Source of the DNA: Bacteroidota bacterium
GTDB taxonomy: Bacteria > Bacteroidota > Bacteroidia > Chitinophagales > Chitinophagaceae
DNA length: 64,000 bases
Direction: 5' to 3'
Assembly (NCBI GenBank): GCA_947451115.1
Contig: CANFXV010000008.1
Span: 1 to 64,000 of the forward strand
The notes below the pieces were generated by a model. The model was not told where the DNA came from. It ran no database searches and was given only the letters and a program-made list of their open reading frames with translations. Numbering within the stretch: position 1 is the stretch's first letter; each line of letters begins with the position of its first letter. Below, in pieces: positions 52,651 to 61,706 of this stretch. The position numbers and the translations under genes were made by a program.

Positions 52651-53373
52651 CTACCCCATGTTGTGAAATACTTTGTTCACGTCTTCGTCTTCCTCTAATC
52701 TTTCAATCAATTTACTAATATCCTCTGCTTGTTCATCCGTAACGGGAACGGTGGTAGTAGGAATCCACTCTAATTCTGCACTGATGGGATGTAAATTTTT
52801 ATCTTCTAAAGCTTTTTGTAAATTTCCAAAATCGGTGAATGCGCAACGCAAAACAATAATAGCATTCTCATTGTCATCTGTACTTTCTCCTAATTCATCT
52901 AAACCGTGGTCAATTAAATCCAATTCTAAATCATCCATATTCAAACCTTCAGGCTTTAATTTAAATACGCCCATCTTTTTAAATTGAAAACTTACACTTC
53001 CTGAATTACCCAAGGTGCCATGTCCTTTATTAAAATGACTTTTTACATTGGCAACAGTTCTTACATGATTGTCCGTAGCGGTTTCTACTAATAAAGCCAC
53101 ACCGTGTGGTGCGTATCCTTCGTATAATATTTCTTCATAGTTGCTAGTGTCCTTGCCCATGGCTCTTTTAATGGCCGCTTCTACACGATCCTTAGGCATG
53201 CCCACACTTCTCGCATTTTGGTAACATCTTCTTAAAGCAGGATTATCGTCTGGGTTAGGTCCGCTGGCCTTTACTGCAATTACAATCTCTTTACCAATTC
53301 TGGTAAATTGTTTGGCCATACGATCAAATCTTTTGAACATCGTGGCTTTTCTTACTTCAAATATTCTTCCCAT
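52651..53373 (-). CDS. YebC/PmpR family regulator or translation factor
   Basis: A protein of about 240 residues of the YebC family. It starts [60 protein letters not shown] is the family core, followed by [14 protein letters not shown] and an acidic C-terminus. Members bind DNA as regulators or relieve ribosome stalling at proline runs, depending on the branch. ATG 53373 is preferred over an in-frame ATG at 53397, because the family N-terminus begins there and a promoter element overlaps the longer version. Confidence 0.92.
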   Translation of the reverse strand: MGRIFEVRKATMFKRFDRMAKQFTRIGKEIVIAVKASGPNPDDNPALRRCYQNARSVGMPKDRVEAAIKRAMGKDTSNYEEILYEGYAPHGVALLVETATDNHVRTVANVKSHFNKGHGTLGNSGSVSFQFKKMGVFKLKPEGLNMDDLELDLIDHGLDELGESTDDNENAIIVLRCAFTDFGNLQKALEDKNLHPISAELEWIPTTTVPVTDEQAEDISKLIERLEEDEDVNKVFHNMG

Positions 53374-53394
53374 AATCAATCGGTTTAAGGACTG

Positions 53395-53402
53395 CAAAAA
53401 TA
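53395..53402 (-). promoter_or_regulatory. Bacteroidota -7 promoter element for yebC
   Basis: The minus strand reads TATTTTTG, an exact TAnnTTTG match, 21 bases upstream of the YebC start codon. Confidence 0.55.
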
Positions 53403-53410
53403 AGGTAAAA

Positions 53411-53440
53411 AAAATAGTCCCGATTGCTCAGGACTATTTT
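53411..53440 (-). terminator. Intrinsic terminator after the APC permease
   Basis: AAAATAGTCC and GGACTATTTT form a perfect 10-pair stem with a 10-base loop and a T-run on the minus strand, between the permease stop and the YebC promoter. Confidence 0.82.
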
Positions 53441-53458
53441 ATATCAATTAGATGTTTT

Positions 53459-54952
53459 TTACTTGTTCAAGTTGCTATGTTTACGACCGTATGCAAAGTA
53501 AACTACTAAGCCTAAAGCCATCCAAGCAAAAGCCACTTTAAGTGTTTGATTGTCTAATGCATAAATCATGGCCAAGCAAATAACAGCCCCTAAAATAGGC
53601 ACTAATGGCACCAATGGAGTCTTAAATGGACGCTCCATATTGGGTGATTTTCTTCTTAATATCCAAACACCAGCACTTACTAGAACGAAGGCAAATAGGG
53701 TGCCAAATGAAGTTAAATCGCCTGCCACACTACCAGGCACAAAGGCTGCAAATGCGCCTACGAAAACAAATAAAATCCAGTTGGATTTATAAGGCGTTCT
53801 GAATTTAGGATGTAATTCTGAAAACACTTTTGGTAATAATCCGTCATTGGCCATAGAATAAAATACACGTGATTGACCCATCAACATCACTAATATAACA
53901 GAACTAAATCCTGCTAAAATAGCAACGGTAACTGCCGTGGCCAACCAGCCATAGCCAGTCATATAAGTTGAAATAGCATAAGCAACAGAGGCTTCGCGTC
54001 CTTTTAGTGGATCCACAAAATCTTTCCAATTGGCTACGCCAGTTAAAACGTGACCAAATAAAATATATAAAATAGTACATACGACCAATGAACCTAGAAT
54101 ACCAATGGGCATGTCTCTTTTCGGATTTTTTGCTTCTTGTGCTGCAGTAGATACGGCATCAAAACCAATAAAGGCAAAGAATACAATTGCTGCACCACCT
54201 AAAACTCCACCCCAACCATGTTTGAAAGCACCTGAGTAATCTGCAATGACTTTTCCTGAGGCATCAATTAATGGAGGTTGCGTAGCGGGAATAAAATAGG
54301 GGGTATGATTTTCTGGTCTGATAAATTGCCAGCCCAAAATGATAAATAAGATAACAATGGCAACTTTAATAAATACAATAATGGCATTGACAATGGCAGA
54401 CTCTTGTGTTCCTTTAATTAACAATAAAGTCAACAACAATAAAATAACCAAAGCGGGTGCATTCATGATGCCATGGTGTAAAACACCAGCAGTATCAGTA
54501 ACACTTTCGAAAGGGGAATGGCTCCATTCATAGGGAATGCCTCCTCCTAACAGCTTGTTTAAATATTCACTCCAAGCAATAGAAACGGTAGCGGCTCCTA
54601 AAGCATATTCCATTATTAAAGCCCAACCAATGATCCAAGCCACTGTTTCTCCCATAGTTACATACGAATAGGCATAAGCACTTCCTGAAATTGGAATCAT
54701 AGCTGCAAATTCTGCATAACACAAACCTGCAAACGCGCAACCAATGGCAGCAACGATGAAGGATAAAGTTACAGCAGGTCCGGCGGCCTGTCCAGCTGCG
54801 GCGGCAGTTCTTACAAATAAGCCAGCACCAATAATGGCACCAACGCCCAAAGCAACCAAGTTGCCTGCACCTAAAGTGCGTTTTAGTCCTTTTCCACCGT
54901 CTTCGGCTTGTGCCAACATGGCTGTCAAATCCTTTTTTCTAAATAAACTCAT
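53459..54952 (-). CDS. Cationic-amino-acid-transporter-type APC permease
   Basis: A 497-residue integral-membrane transporter with 12 or more helices. LVALGVGAIIGAGLFVRTAAAAG is the APC helix-1 motif, CYAEFAAMIPISGSAYAYSY follows, and FFAFIGFDAVSTAAQEAKNPKRDMP is a CAT-family hallmark. These permeases import amino acids. It is distinct from the APC gene at 29810. It is transcribed alone, between the DctA-type gene region and its own terminator. Confidence 0.92.
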   Translation of the reverse strand: MSLFRKKDLTAMLAQAEDGGKGLKRTLGAGNLVALGVGAIIGAGLFVRTAAAAGQAAGPAVTLSFIVAAIGCAFAGLCYAEFAAMIPISGSAYAYSYVTMGETVAWIIGWALIMEYALGAATVSIAWSEYLNKLLGGGIPYEWSHSPFESVTDTAGVLHHGIMNAPALVILLLLTLLLIKGTQESAIVNAIIVFIKVAIVILFIILGWQFIRPENHTPYFIPATQPPLIDASGKVIADYSGAFKHGWGGVLGGAAIVFFAFIGFDAVSTAAQEAKNPKRDMPIGILGSLVVCTILYILFGHVLTGVANWKDFVDPLKGREASVAYAISTYMTGYGWLATAVTVAILAGFSSVILVMLMGQSRVFYSMANDGLLPKVFSELHPKFRTPYKSNWILFVFVGAFAAFVPGSVAGDLTSFGTLFAFVLVSAGVWILRRKSPNMERPFKTPLVPLVPILGAVICLAMIYALDNQTLKVAFAWMALGLVVYFAYGRKHSNLNK

Positions 54953-55143
54953 AATTAGTAGGTTTCAGTGTTCAATACTAAAGCAAGGTGATGTTTTAGT
55001 ATAAGTTGTTTATGAACAACATAATTTAGATTGAAAAATACCACTTTTTTTGCAATTTCAGCTGCATTTTTTATAAAAATAGAGGCCCTAGTTGGGGTAT
55101 TTTTTTAGCACTTAAGTCTTATATTGCATCACTATCTATTCTT

Positions 55144-56391
55144 ATGAAAAAATCCAATAAGCTCACTTTGTATATTGTCATCGCCATGATTGCAGGTGCA
55201 ATTTTGGGGTATTATATTCATGAAACACAAAGTGTTGAAAATATTGATAGCTATGCAAAAAATTTAAAGGTACTGACCACGATCTTTTTAAGGTTAGTAC
55301 AAATGATTATTGCGCCCTTAGTTTTTAGCACTTTGGTGGTAGGCATTGCAAAATTAGGTGATCTAAAAACTGTGGGGAGAGTGGGTGGCAAAGCATTGTT
55401 GTGGTTTGTTACTGCCTCTTTGATGAGTTTGTTGATTGGACTAGTCTTAGTGAACATTTTCAAACCAGGAGAGGGCATTGCCTTATCTAATGCTGATGTA
55501 ACGGGGGCAAAAGATTTAATGGGCAAAACACAGGCATTTAGCTTGATCAATTTTGTGGAGCATGTGTTCCCAAAAAGCATGATTGAGGCCATGGCCAATA
55601 ATGAAATTTTACAAATAGTCATCTTTAGTATCTTTTTTGGTGTAGCCGCTGCTGCATTGGGAGACACTGCCAAAGGTTTTGTTAAAGCATTGGATACAGT
55701 GGCACACATTATTCTCAAAATGGTGGGCTATGTTATGAACTTTGCACCCTTAGGTGTTTTTGGTGCCATCGCTGCCGTCATTGCAAGCAAAGGCTTGGCT
55801 ATTTTTATTTTTTACGGTAAATATTTATTTTTCTTTTTGATCGGCATTGCTACTTTATGGGTAGTGCTATTAGGAGTAGGATTTTTAATATTAAGAAAAA
55901 GAGTACCCTCTTTGTTAAAACATATTACTACACCTTTGGTGATTGCATTTAGTACCACCAGTAGTGAAGCAGTGTTTCCTAAATTAACCGAAGAATTAGA
56001 AAAATTTGGATGCAAGGATAAAATTGTTTCTTTCGTTTTGCCCTTAGGTTATTCTTTCAATTTAGATGGAAGCATGATGTACATGACCTTCGCAAGTATG
56101 GCCATTGCGCAAGCCTATGGAATTCATTTGGATATAGGAACACAGTTGACTATGTTGTTGGTATTGATGTTGACCAGTAAAGGAATAGCCGGTGTGCCAA
56201 GAGCTTCCTTAGTAGTGGTAACAGCTACTTGTGCCATGTTTCATATTCCTCCAGAAGGAATAGCTTTAATTTTACCCATTGATCATTTTTGCGATATGTT
56301 CCGTTCTGCCACCAATGTCTTGGGTAATAGTTTAGCCACCACAGTGGTAAGTAAATGGGAAGGCGCTTTAGAAACACCTGCTCAAGCATAA
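55144..56391 (+). CDS. Dicarboxylate/amino-acid:cation symporter
   Basis: A 415-residue DAACS-family transporter. Conserved segments are RLVQMIIAPLVFSTLVVGI (about 49-67), FSTTSSEAVFPKLTEEL (about 269-285), FNLDGSMMYMTFASMAIAQ (about 305-323) and SKGIAGVPRASLVV (about 346-359). It imports aspartate, glutamate or C4-dicarboxylates with protons or sodium. It is followed after 9 bases by DedA and then an MFS gene, suggesting one transcript. The substrate cannot be settled by eye. Confidence 0.92.
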   Translation: MKKSNKLTLYIVIAMIAGAILGYYIHETQSVENIDSYAKNLKVLTTIFLRLVQMIIAPLVFSTLVVGIAKLGDLKTVGRVGGKALLWFVTASLMSLLIGLVLVNIFKPGEGIALSNADVTGAKDLMGKTQAFSLINFVEHVFPKSMIEAMANNEILQIVIFSIFFGVAAAALGDTAKGFVKALDTVAHIILKMVGYVMNFAPLGVFGAIAAVIASKGLAIFIFYGKYLFFFLIGIATLWVVLLGVGFLILRKRVPSLLKHITTPLVIAFSTTSSEAVFPKLTEELEKFGCKDKIVSFVLPLGYSFNLDGSMMYMTFASMAIAQAYGIHLDIGTQLTMLLVLMLTSKGIAGVPRASLVVVTATCAMFHIPPEGIALILPIDHFCDMFRSATNVLGNSLATTVVSKWEGALETPAQA

Positions 56392-56400
56392 TATAAAACT

Positions 56401-57072
56401 ATGATTCAGCTATTAGATGCTTTTCATTGGAGTCAATTATTGCAACCACAATATTATATTGAGAATGGGGGCTTATGGTTATTGTTATTTGTAGTGTTTG
56501 CAGAAACTGGATTATTCTTTGGTTTTTTCTTGCCTGGGGATAGTTTACTTTTTGTTGCAGGCATTTACAGTGCGCCACTTGCTGCACAAATTTTTGTGAG
56601 TGAAAATGAATGGGTTAATTTATTGGTCATCTTTTCTTTTATTTCCGTGGCTGGTATCTTAGGAAATTATGTGGGGTATCTTATAGGGAACAAAGTGGGA
56701 CCGGCCATGTATGATTGGAAAGAAAACCTGTTGTTTAAGAAAAAATATTTAGTGCAAGCACATTCTTTTTATGAGAAGCATGGAGGGCGTGCCATTGTCA
56801 TCGCTAGGTTTATTCCTATTGTACGCACTTTTGCGCCCATTGTTGCGGGCATTGTAAAAATGGATAAGAACAAGTTTGTTTATTATAATATTTTGGGCTG
56901 TATTACTTGGGTGGCCACTATGCTTTGCGCTGGCCATTTTTTACAATCTTATATTTTAAATCATTTTCAATTTGATTTAAAGAAACATTTAGAAGTAATT
57001 GTGTTAGGTATTGTTTTTGTGACCACCGCTCCAGTCATTTTTCAAGTATTAAAGCACCGTACTAATAAATAA
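56401..57072 (+). CDS. DedA family membrane protein
   Basis: A 223-residue integral-membrane protein of the DedA/SNARE-associated family. It has ETGLFFGFFLPGDSLLFVAG (about 37-56), GNYVGYLIGNKVGP, then FYEKHGGRAIVIARFIPIVRTFAPIVAGI (about 122-150), the conserved arginine-containing core. DedA proteins act in lipid (undecaprenyl-phosphate or phosphatidylethanolamine) flipping and envelope stability. It is downstream of the DctA-type symporter and 19 bases upstream of an MFS gene. Confidence 0.92.
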   Translation: MIQLLDAFHWSQLLQPQYYIENGGLWLLLFVVFAETGLFFGFFLPGDSLLFVAGIYSAPLAAQIFVSENEWVNLLVIFSFISVAGILGNYVGYLIGNKVGPAMYDWKENLLFKKKYLVQAHSFYEKHGGRAIVIARFIPIVRTFAPIVAGIVKMDKNKFVYYNILGCITWVATMLCAGHFLQSYILNHFQFDLKKHLEVIVLGIVFVTTAPVIFQVLKHRTNK

Positions 57073-57091
57073 AAAATTTTATTAAACGCTT

Positions 57092-58342
57092 ATGACTACT
57101 AAGAAACAAATTGGACTATTGTCATTACCTGTTTTTGTTGCCGCCCTTGGCTATTTTGTGGATGTGTATGACTTGTTGTTGTTTACCATTGTGAGACAAC
57201 CTAGTGTGATGAGCTTGGGCGCTACTGCAGAAACCATTATTGTAGACAGCGCACACATCATTAATTGGCAAATGTCAGGCTTATTGATTGGTGGAATATT
57301 ATGGGGTGTCTTGGGCGATAAGAAGGGTAGATTAAAAGTATTGTTTGGATCTATCATCCTTTATTCGTTAGCAAATTTTTTAACCTCTTTTGTACAAACC
57401 GTAGATCAATATGCTTATTGCAGATTTATTGGTGGCATTGGATTGGCTGGAGAATTGGGCGCAGGAATTACCTTGGTTTCTGAAATGCTACCTAAAAATA
57501 AAAGAGGTATTGGTACTTCTATGGTAGCAGGGATTGGTTTATTCGGTGCCGTGTTTGCTTACTTCACTTTTAAAGCCACTTCAGATTGGAGATTGTGTTA
57601 TCAAATAGGTGGGGTGCTTGGATTTTTCTTATTAATTCTTCGTGTAAAAGTAGCAGAGTCATTTATGTTTGAATCTGCAAAAGTGGCTAAGATTTCTAAA
57701 GGAAATTTTTTGATGTTTTTTACCTCCTATAAAAGGTTTTCAAAATACATCAAAGCCATTTTAATAGGGCTGCCCACTTGGTTTGTAATTGGGGTGATGG
57801 TTAATTACAGTAATAAATTTGCAAGCGGTTTGTATGGTGTAAATTTAATTGATTCTGGCAAGGCCGTTATGTTTGCCTATATTGGTATCGCCTTGGGTGA
57901 CTTGTTAATAGGTTATGTGAGTCAATATTTCCAAAGCAGAAAAAAAGCATTATTGGTTTTTTATTCTTTTAATATTGTTTGCATGGTTTTCTTTTTTAGC
58001 AGCATCAACAGCAATGACAACAGTATGTACTTGATTTGTGGTTTATTGGGCTTTAGTACAGGCTATTGGGCTATTTTCAATACCATGGCCGCCGAACAAT
58101 TTGGTACCAATTTAAGAGCCACCGCTGCCACCACCATCCCTAATATGGTGAGAGGCGCCCTGCCATTGATTAATTTTTTATTCCTTGATATTTTACAAAA
58201 GAAATTGGGTTGGAACATTATTCAAAGTGGCATATTCACAGGAACTACGGTGATGTTGATTACCTTGATGGCCTTTGTTTTTACCGAAGAAACCTACCAT
58301 AAGGATTTGGATTATTTAGAATTTGACCAGCCACTTCCTTAG
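57092..58342 (+). CDS. MFS transporter
   Basis: A 416-residue major-facilitator protein with 12 helices. The first loop has WGVLGDKKGRLKVLFG (the MFS motif A, about residues 70-85) and the RFIGGIGLAGELGAGI helix-4 motif follows. The N-terminal half resembles metabolite:H+ symporters. No substrate is named by the sequence. It is followed after 10 bases by the glycosyltransferase gene, so the two probably share a transcript. Confidence 0.88.
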   Translation: MTTKKQIGLLSLPVFVAALGYFVDVYDLLLFTIVRQPSVMSLGATAETIIVDSAHIINWQMSGLLIGGILWGVLGDKKGRLKVLFGSIILYSLANFLTSFVQTVDQYAYCRFIGGIGLAGELGAGITLVSEMLPKNKRGIGTSMVAGIGLFGAVFAYFTFKATSDWRLCYQIGGVLGFFLLILRVKVAESFMFESAKVAKISKGNFLMFFTSYKRFSKYIKAILIGLPTWFVIGVMVNYSNKFASGLYGVNLIDSGKAVMFAYIGIALGDLLIGYVSQYFQSRKKALLVFYSFNIVCMVFFFSSINSNDNSMYLICGLLGFSTGYWAIFNTMAAEQFGTNLRATAATTIPNMVRGALPLINFLFLDILQKKLGWNIIQSGIFTGTTVMLITLMAFVFTEETYHKDLDYLEFDQPLP

Positions 58343-58352
58343 AATTTAAAGT

Positions 58353-59339
58353 ATGCGTTTATTATTTATACGTTTTTCTTCTATTGGTGATATTGTGCTA
58401 ACCACAGCTGCCATTCGTTGTGCACACAATCAAATCCCTGGGGTAGAGATACATTTTCTAACTAAGAAATCGATGCAGGATTTAGTGGCCTCTAATCCTT
58501 ACATCCATCAATGCCATTATTTAGACAATGACCTGGAGGCGACCATCGCTGAATTGAAAAAAATAGAATTTGATTACATCATCGATTTGCATCATAACCT
58601 AAGGTCTTGGAAAATAAAAAAAGCATTAGGCATAAAAGCATTCAGCTACCAGAAACTAAGTGTAAAAAAGTTATTGTTGGCTAAGCTTCATATTAATCTA
58701 TTGCCCAAAACCCATGTTTGCGAAAGGTATATCGACACACTTCAATATTTTAAAGTGGTCAATGATGGCAAAGGCTTGGATTATTTTTTCCCTAATAATC
58801 ATTCATTTGCCGCAGCCAATTTGCCCACCAGTCATCAGGCTGGATTTATAGCCTTTGTGATTGGGGCTTCCTATTTCAATAAAAAAATGCCTGCAGCTAA
58901 GTGGATACAGTTAGCTGCAAAATTAAAAATGCCCATTGTGCTTATTGGTGGCAAGGAAGATCTAGTAGTGGCCAGTTTAATTACTGCAAGCAATACAAAT
59001 AGCATCTATAATGCCTGTGGAAAGTATAGTTTAGAGGAATCGGCAAGTATTATTCAAATGTCTAAACTAGTGGTCGCGCATGATACCGGATTTTTGCATG
59101 TGGCTGCTGCTTTTAAAAAACCAAGCATCACTATTTGGGGTGCTACCAGTCCTGCCTTACAGTTTGAAGCTTATTATCCAAGTGTAAATACACCTGCGCA
59201 TTTTAATTCCACAGTCCCTCATTTATATTGTCAACCCTGCAGCAAACAAGGAGGTAGCCAATGTCCGCAGGGGCATTTTGCCTGCATGCAACTGCAAGAC
59301 ATTGATTTAATCGCAGCTAAAGTAAAGTCCTTCTTATAA
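58353..59339 (+). CDS. Glycosyltransferase family 9 (heptosyltransferase-like)
   Basis: A 328-residue GT9 enzyme. It opens with LLFIRFSSIGDIVLTTAAIR, the GT9 nucleotide-sugar signature, and has IDLHHNLRSWKIKKAL, then the second-domain FIAFVIGASYFNKKMPAAKW and VVAHDTGFLHVAAAFKKPSITIWGAT. GT9 enzymes add heptose or similar sugars to the lipopolysaccharide core in the cytoplasm. C-terminal cysteines (CQPCSKQGGSQCPQGHFAC) are conserved in many Bacteroidota members. Confidence 0.92.
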   Translation: MRLLFIRFSSIGDIVLTTAAIRCAHNQIPGVEIHFLTKKSMQDLVASNPYIHQCHYLDNDLEATIAELKKIEFDYIIDLHHNLRSWKIKKALGIKAFSYQKLSVKKLLLAKLHINLLPKTHVCERYIDTLQYFKVVNDGKGLDYFFPNNHSFAAANLPTSHQAGFIAFVIGASYFNKKMPAAKWIQLAAKLKMPIVLIGGKEDLVVASLITASNTNSIYNACGKYSLEESASIIQMSKLVVAHDTGFLHVAAAFKKPSITIWGATSPALQFEAYYPSVNTPAHFNSTVPHLYCQPCSKQGGSQCPQGHFACMQLQDIDLIAAKVKSFL

Positions 59340-59358
59340 GCCAGTAAACCTGGGTATA

Positions 59359-59395
59359 AAAGAAAAAGCCTTCCACTTTATATCGTAGAAGGCTT
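59359..59395 (-). terminator. Intrinsic terminator of mdh
   Basis: On the minus strand AAGCCTTCTAC and GTGGAAGGCTT pair (one G-T wobble) around an 8-base loop, followed by TTTCTTTT. It lies between convergent GT9 and mdh genes. Confidence 0.85.
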
Positions 59396-59427
59396 CCCTA
59401 TAAAATAATTACTTATTTATTTTTTGC

Positions 59428-60357
59428 TTACAATGTTTTTAAAACATCATTCATGCTTCTTACAGCATCCGCACTTTTGTTGAAAGCTGCTTGTTCGTCT
59501 GCAGAAAGATCCATTTCAACGATTTTTTCCCAGCCATTTTTTCCAATGACAACAGGTACGCCTAAACAAATGTCTTTTTGACCATATTCGCCATTCAAGC
59601 TAACGCAACAAGTAAATAATTTTTTCTCATCTCTTACAATACTTTCTACCAAGGCAGCTCCGGCAGCACCTGGTGCATACCAAGCAGAGGTACCCAACAA
59701 TTTAGTTAAAGTTGCACCACCCACCATCGTATCATTGATAATTTTTTCTTGTTGGGCAGCGTCTAAGAATTTAGTGACTGGAATACTGTTCCAAGTAGCA
59801 TGATTAATTAAAGGAATCATGGTGGTATCACCGTGTCCACCAACTACCAAAGCATTTAAATCTGCAGGGCTGCAGTTTAAAGTAGTGCTTAATTGATATT
59901 TGAAACGAGCGCTATCTAAAGTACCACCCATTCCGATAATTTTATTTTTAGCGAGTCCAGTAGATTGTAAGGCCAAATAAGTCATGGTATCCATTGGATT
60001 GCTAATAACAATAATAATGGCATTAGGAGAAAACTTTAATATATTTTCACATACCCCTTTTACAATACCCGCATTGGTGCCAATTAATTCTTCACGGGTC
60101 ATGCCTGGTTTACGTGGCAAGCCAGAAGTAATTACTACTACATCGGAGTTGGCTGTTTTTGAATAATCGTTGGTGCTACCACTAATTCTTGTATCAAAAC
60201 CTAATAAGGCGGCTGTTTGCATCATGTCTTGGGCCTTGCCTTCTGCAAATCCTTCTTTGATGTCTAATAAAACCAATTCAGTGGCCAATTCTTTACGGGC
60301 AATATTGTCTGCGCAAGTTGCGCCTACAGCGCCTGCACCAACTACGGTAATTTTCAT
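59428..60357 (-). CDS. mdh: Malate dehydrogenase
   Basis: A 309-residue NAD-dependent malate dehydrogenase of the LDH-like type, oxidising malate to oxaloacetate in the TCA cycle. VVGAGAVGATCADNIA is the Rossmann loop; substrate arginines are in LPRKPGMTREEL, the third arginine and aspartate in GTLDSARFKYQLS, and the catalytic histidine is in VVGGHGDTTMIP. The arginine in the active-site loop marks malate over lactate. It has an exact TAnnTTTG element 39 bases upstream and its own terminator. Confidence 0.96.
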   Translation of the reverse strand: MKITVVGAGAVGATCADNIARKELATELVLLDIKEGFAEGKAQDMMQTAALLGFDTRISGSTNDYSKTANSDVVVITSGLPRKPGMTREELIGTNAGIVKGVCENILKFSPNAIIIVISNPMDTMTYLALQSTGLAKNKIIGMGGTLDSARFKYQLSTTLNCSPADLNALVVGGHGDTTMIPLINHATWNSIPVTKFLDAAQQEKIINDTMVGGATLTKLLGTSAWYAPGAAGAALVESIVRDEKKLFTCCVSLNGEYGQKDICLGVPVVIGKNGWEKIVEMDLSADEQAAFNKSADAVRSMNDVLKTL

Positions 60358-60396
60358 ATCATGTTATTTTTAATGGATGTATTATTTTTTCCGGGG

Positions 60397-60404
60397 CAAA
60401 GTTA
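60397..60404 (-). promoter_or_regulatory. Bacteroidota -7 promoter element for mdh
   Basis: The minus strand reads TAACTTTG, exact, 39 bases upstream of mdh and directly next to the stop codon of the upstream redoxin gene. Confidence 0.5.
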
Positions 60405-60405
60405 A

Positions 60406-60909
60406 CTAATTGCTTTCTATTAATTTAGCCAATTCGAAGACATCTGCGCCTTGTTCATAAACTTTTAATAAACTGCCTTTTAGGTAGATGGCCATAAAAG
60501 GGGTCATTCTTGGTCTAAAGAAGGTAGGAAGCATATAGTTGTGGTCGCGACCAATAAGTACATTGGGACGATTGATCAGATTGTACTTTTCGGCAAATTT
60601 CTTAATAAGTTCCATATCTCTATAGCTGTCCCAAACAAAGACTACATTTTTAAACTTATCTGCGTATTTGTTTAATTCTGCCGCTTCTTTTTCACAATGA
60701 GAACAATCTGGACTAAAGATAATAATGCAAACAAACTTAGATTTTGGAATTTGTTTGTTGGTAATTTCTTTCCCATCTACGCCAACCAAAGAAAAGAAAG
60801 GTATTTTTTTCTCTTTTAAATAAGGGGCGTTAGGGTCAACGGTGGATTCTTGAGCTTGAATTTGAGTTAAAAATAGTACACTCAATACTAAAGTTAATAA
60901 ATGCTTCAT
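60406..60909 (-). CDS. Exported thioredoxin-like/TlpA-type redoxin
   Basis: A 167-residue protein with a signal peptide ending TQIQAQ. The thioredoxin fold has a CSHC active site in FSPDCSHCEKEAAELN (about 70-78), EITNKQIPKSKFVCIIIFSP before it, and FFRPRMTPFMAIYL carrying the cis-proline. It probably acts as a periplasmic thiol-disulfide protein. It lies 21 bases downstream of an ABC ATPase gene on the same strand; whether they are functionally linked is unclear. Confidence 0.88.
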   Translation of the reverse strand: MKHLLTLVLSVLFLTQIQAQESTVDPNAPYLKEKKIPFFSLVGVDGKEITNKQIPKSKFVCIIIFSPDCSHCEKEAAELNKYADKFKNVVFVWDSYRDMELIKKFAEKYNLINRPNVLIGRDHNYMLPTFFRPRMTPFMAIYLKGSLLKVYEQGADVFELAKLIESN

Positions 60910-60930
60910 AGGGATACTTGGTTTTGGGTT

Positions 60931-61704
60931 TTACTTATTTTTTTGTTCTAACATGCGCATCGATTTTGCATCTTGCAAAAATTCAGAAGCGAATATAAAA
61001 TTATTTAATAGTTTATTTTGACTGTAGATGATATCTTCATTAGATCCTTCCCATTCTTTTTTCCCTTGATGCAAATAGATAATATAATTGCCTATTTCCA
61101 TCACACTGTTCATGTCATGGGTAACAACAATGGTAGTGATGTTAAATTCAATGGTTAATTCGTGAATCAATTTATCAATGACCATGGAGGTTTGTGGATC
61201 TAGGCCTGAATTGGGCTCGTCGCAAAATAAATACTTAGGCTCCATTACTAATGCCCTGGCCAGGCCCACTCTTTTTTTCATCCCCCCACTTAATTCAGCA
61301 GGAAATTTATTGTTTACCCCTTCTAATTGAACGCGGGCTAAAATCTCATTCACTTTTGCTTTTTTTTCGTCGATGTTTAATTCGGAAAACATATCTAATG
61401 GGAAGCGAACATTTTCTTCGACCGTCATAGAATCAAATAAGGCATTGCCTTGAAATAACATACCTAAATTTTGCCTCAATTCTTTTCTTTCCTCTTTTCC
61501 CATTTTAGAAAAAGCAAAATTGTCAAAAAGAATTTCGCCCTTGTCTGCTTTTAGTAAATCCACAATACATTTTACCAAAACTGTTTTGCCGCTTCCGCTA
61601 GTGCCAATAATCAAATTACAAATACCAGGTTTGAACTGGGCACTAATGTCATCAATGATCACACGGTCACCAAATTTTTTACTGATATGTTGAATCTCAA
61701 TCAT
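60931..61704 (-). CDS. ABC transporter ATP-binding protein, MlaF type
   Basis: A 257-residue ATPase with Walker A GTSGSGKTV (about 35-43), Q-loop MLFQGNALFDSMTVEENV, signature LSGGMKKRVGLARAL, Walker B YLFCDEPNSGLD and the switch histidine in VVTHD. The FQGNALFDSMTVEENV segment and size match MlaF/Ttg2A, which power phospholipid transport between the membranes. The partner permease (MlaE) and MCE protein genes are not in the neighbourhood. It starts 2 bases after lysA and precedes the redoxin gene. Confidence 0.88.
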   Translation of the reverse strand: MIEIQHISKKFGDRVIIDDISAQFKPGICNLIIGTSGSGKTVLVKCIVDLLKADKGEILFDNFAFSKMGKEERKELRQNLGMLFQGNALFDSMTVEENVRFPLDMFSELNIDEKKAKVNEILARVQLEGVNNKFPAELSGGMKKRVGLARALVMEPKYLFCDEPNSGLDPQTSMVIDKLIHELTIEFNITTIVVTHDMNSVMEIGNYIIYLHQGKKEWEGSNEDIIYSQNKLLNNFIFASEFLQDAKSMRMLEQKNK

Positions 61705-61706
61705 GC

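Noticed and set aside
55251-55718. Long antisense open frame (155 codons) within the dicarboxylate symporter gene
   Set aside because: The sense protein is a clear DAACS transporter, and the antisense translation shows no family motifs; it is a by-product of low stop-codon density opposite a membrane-protein gene.
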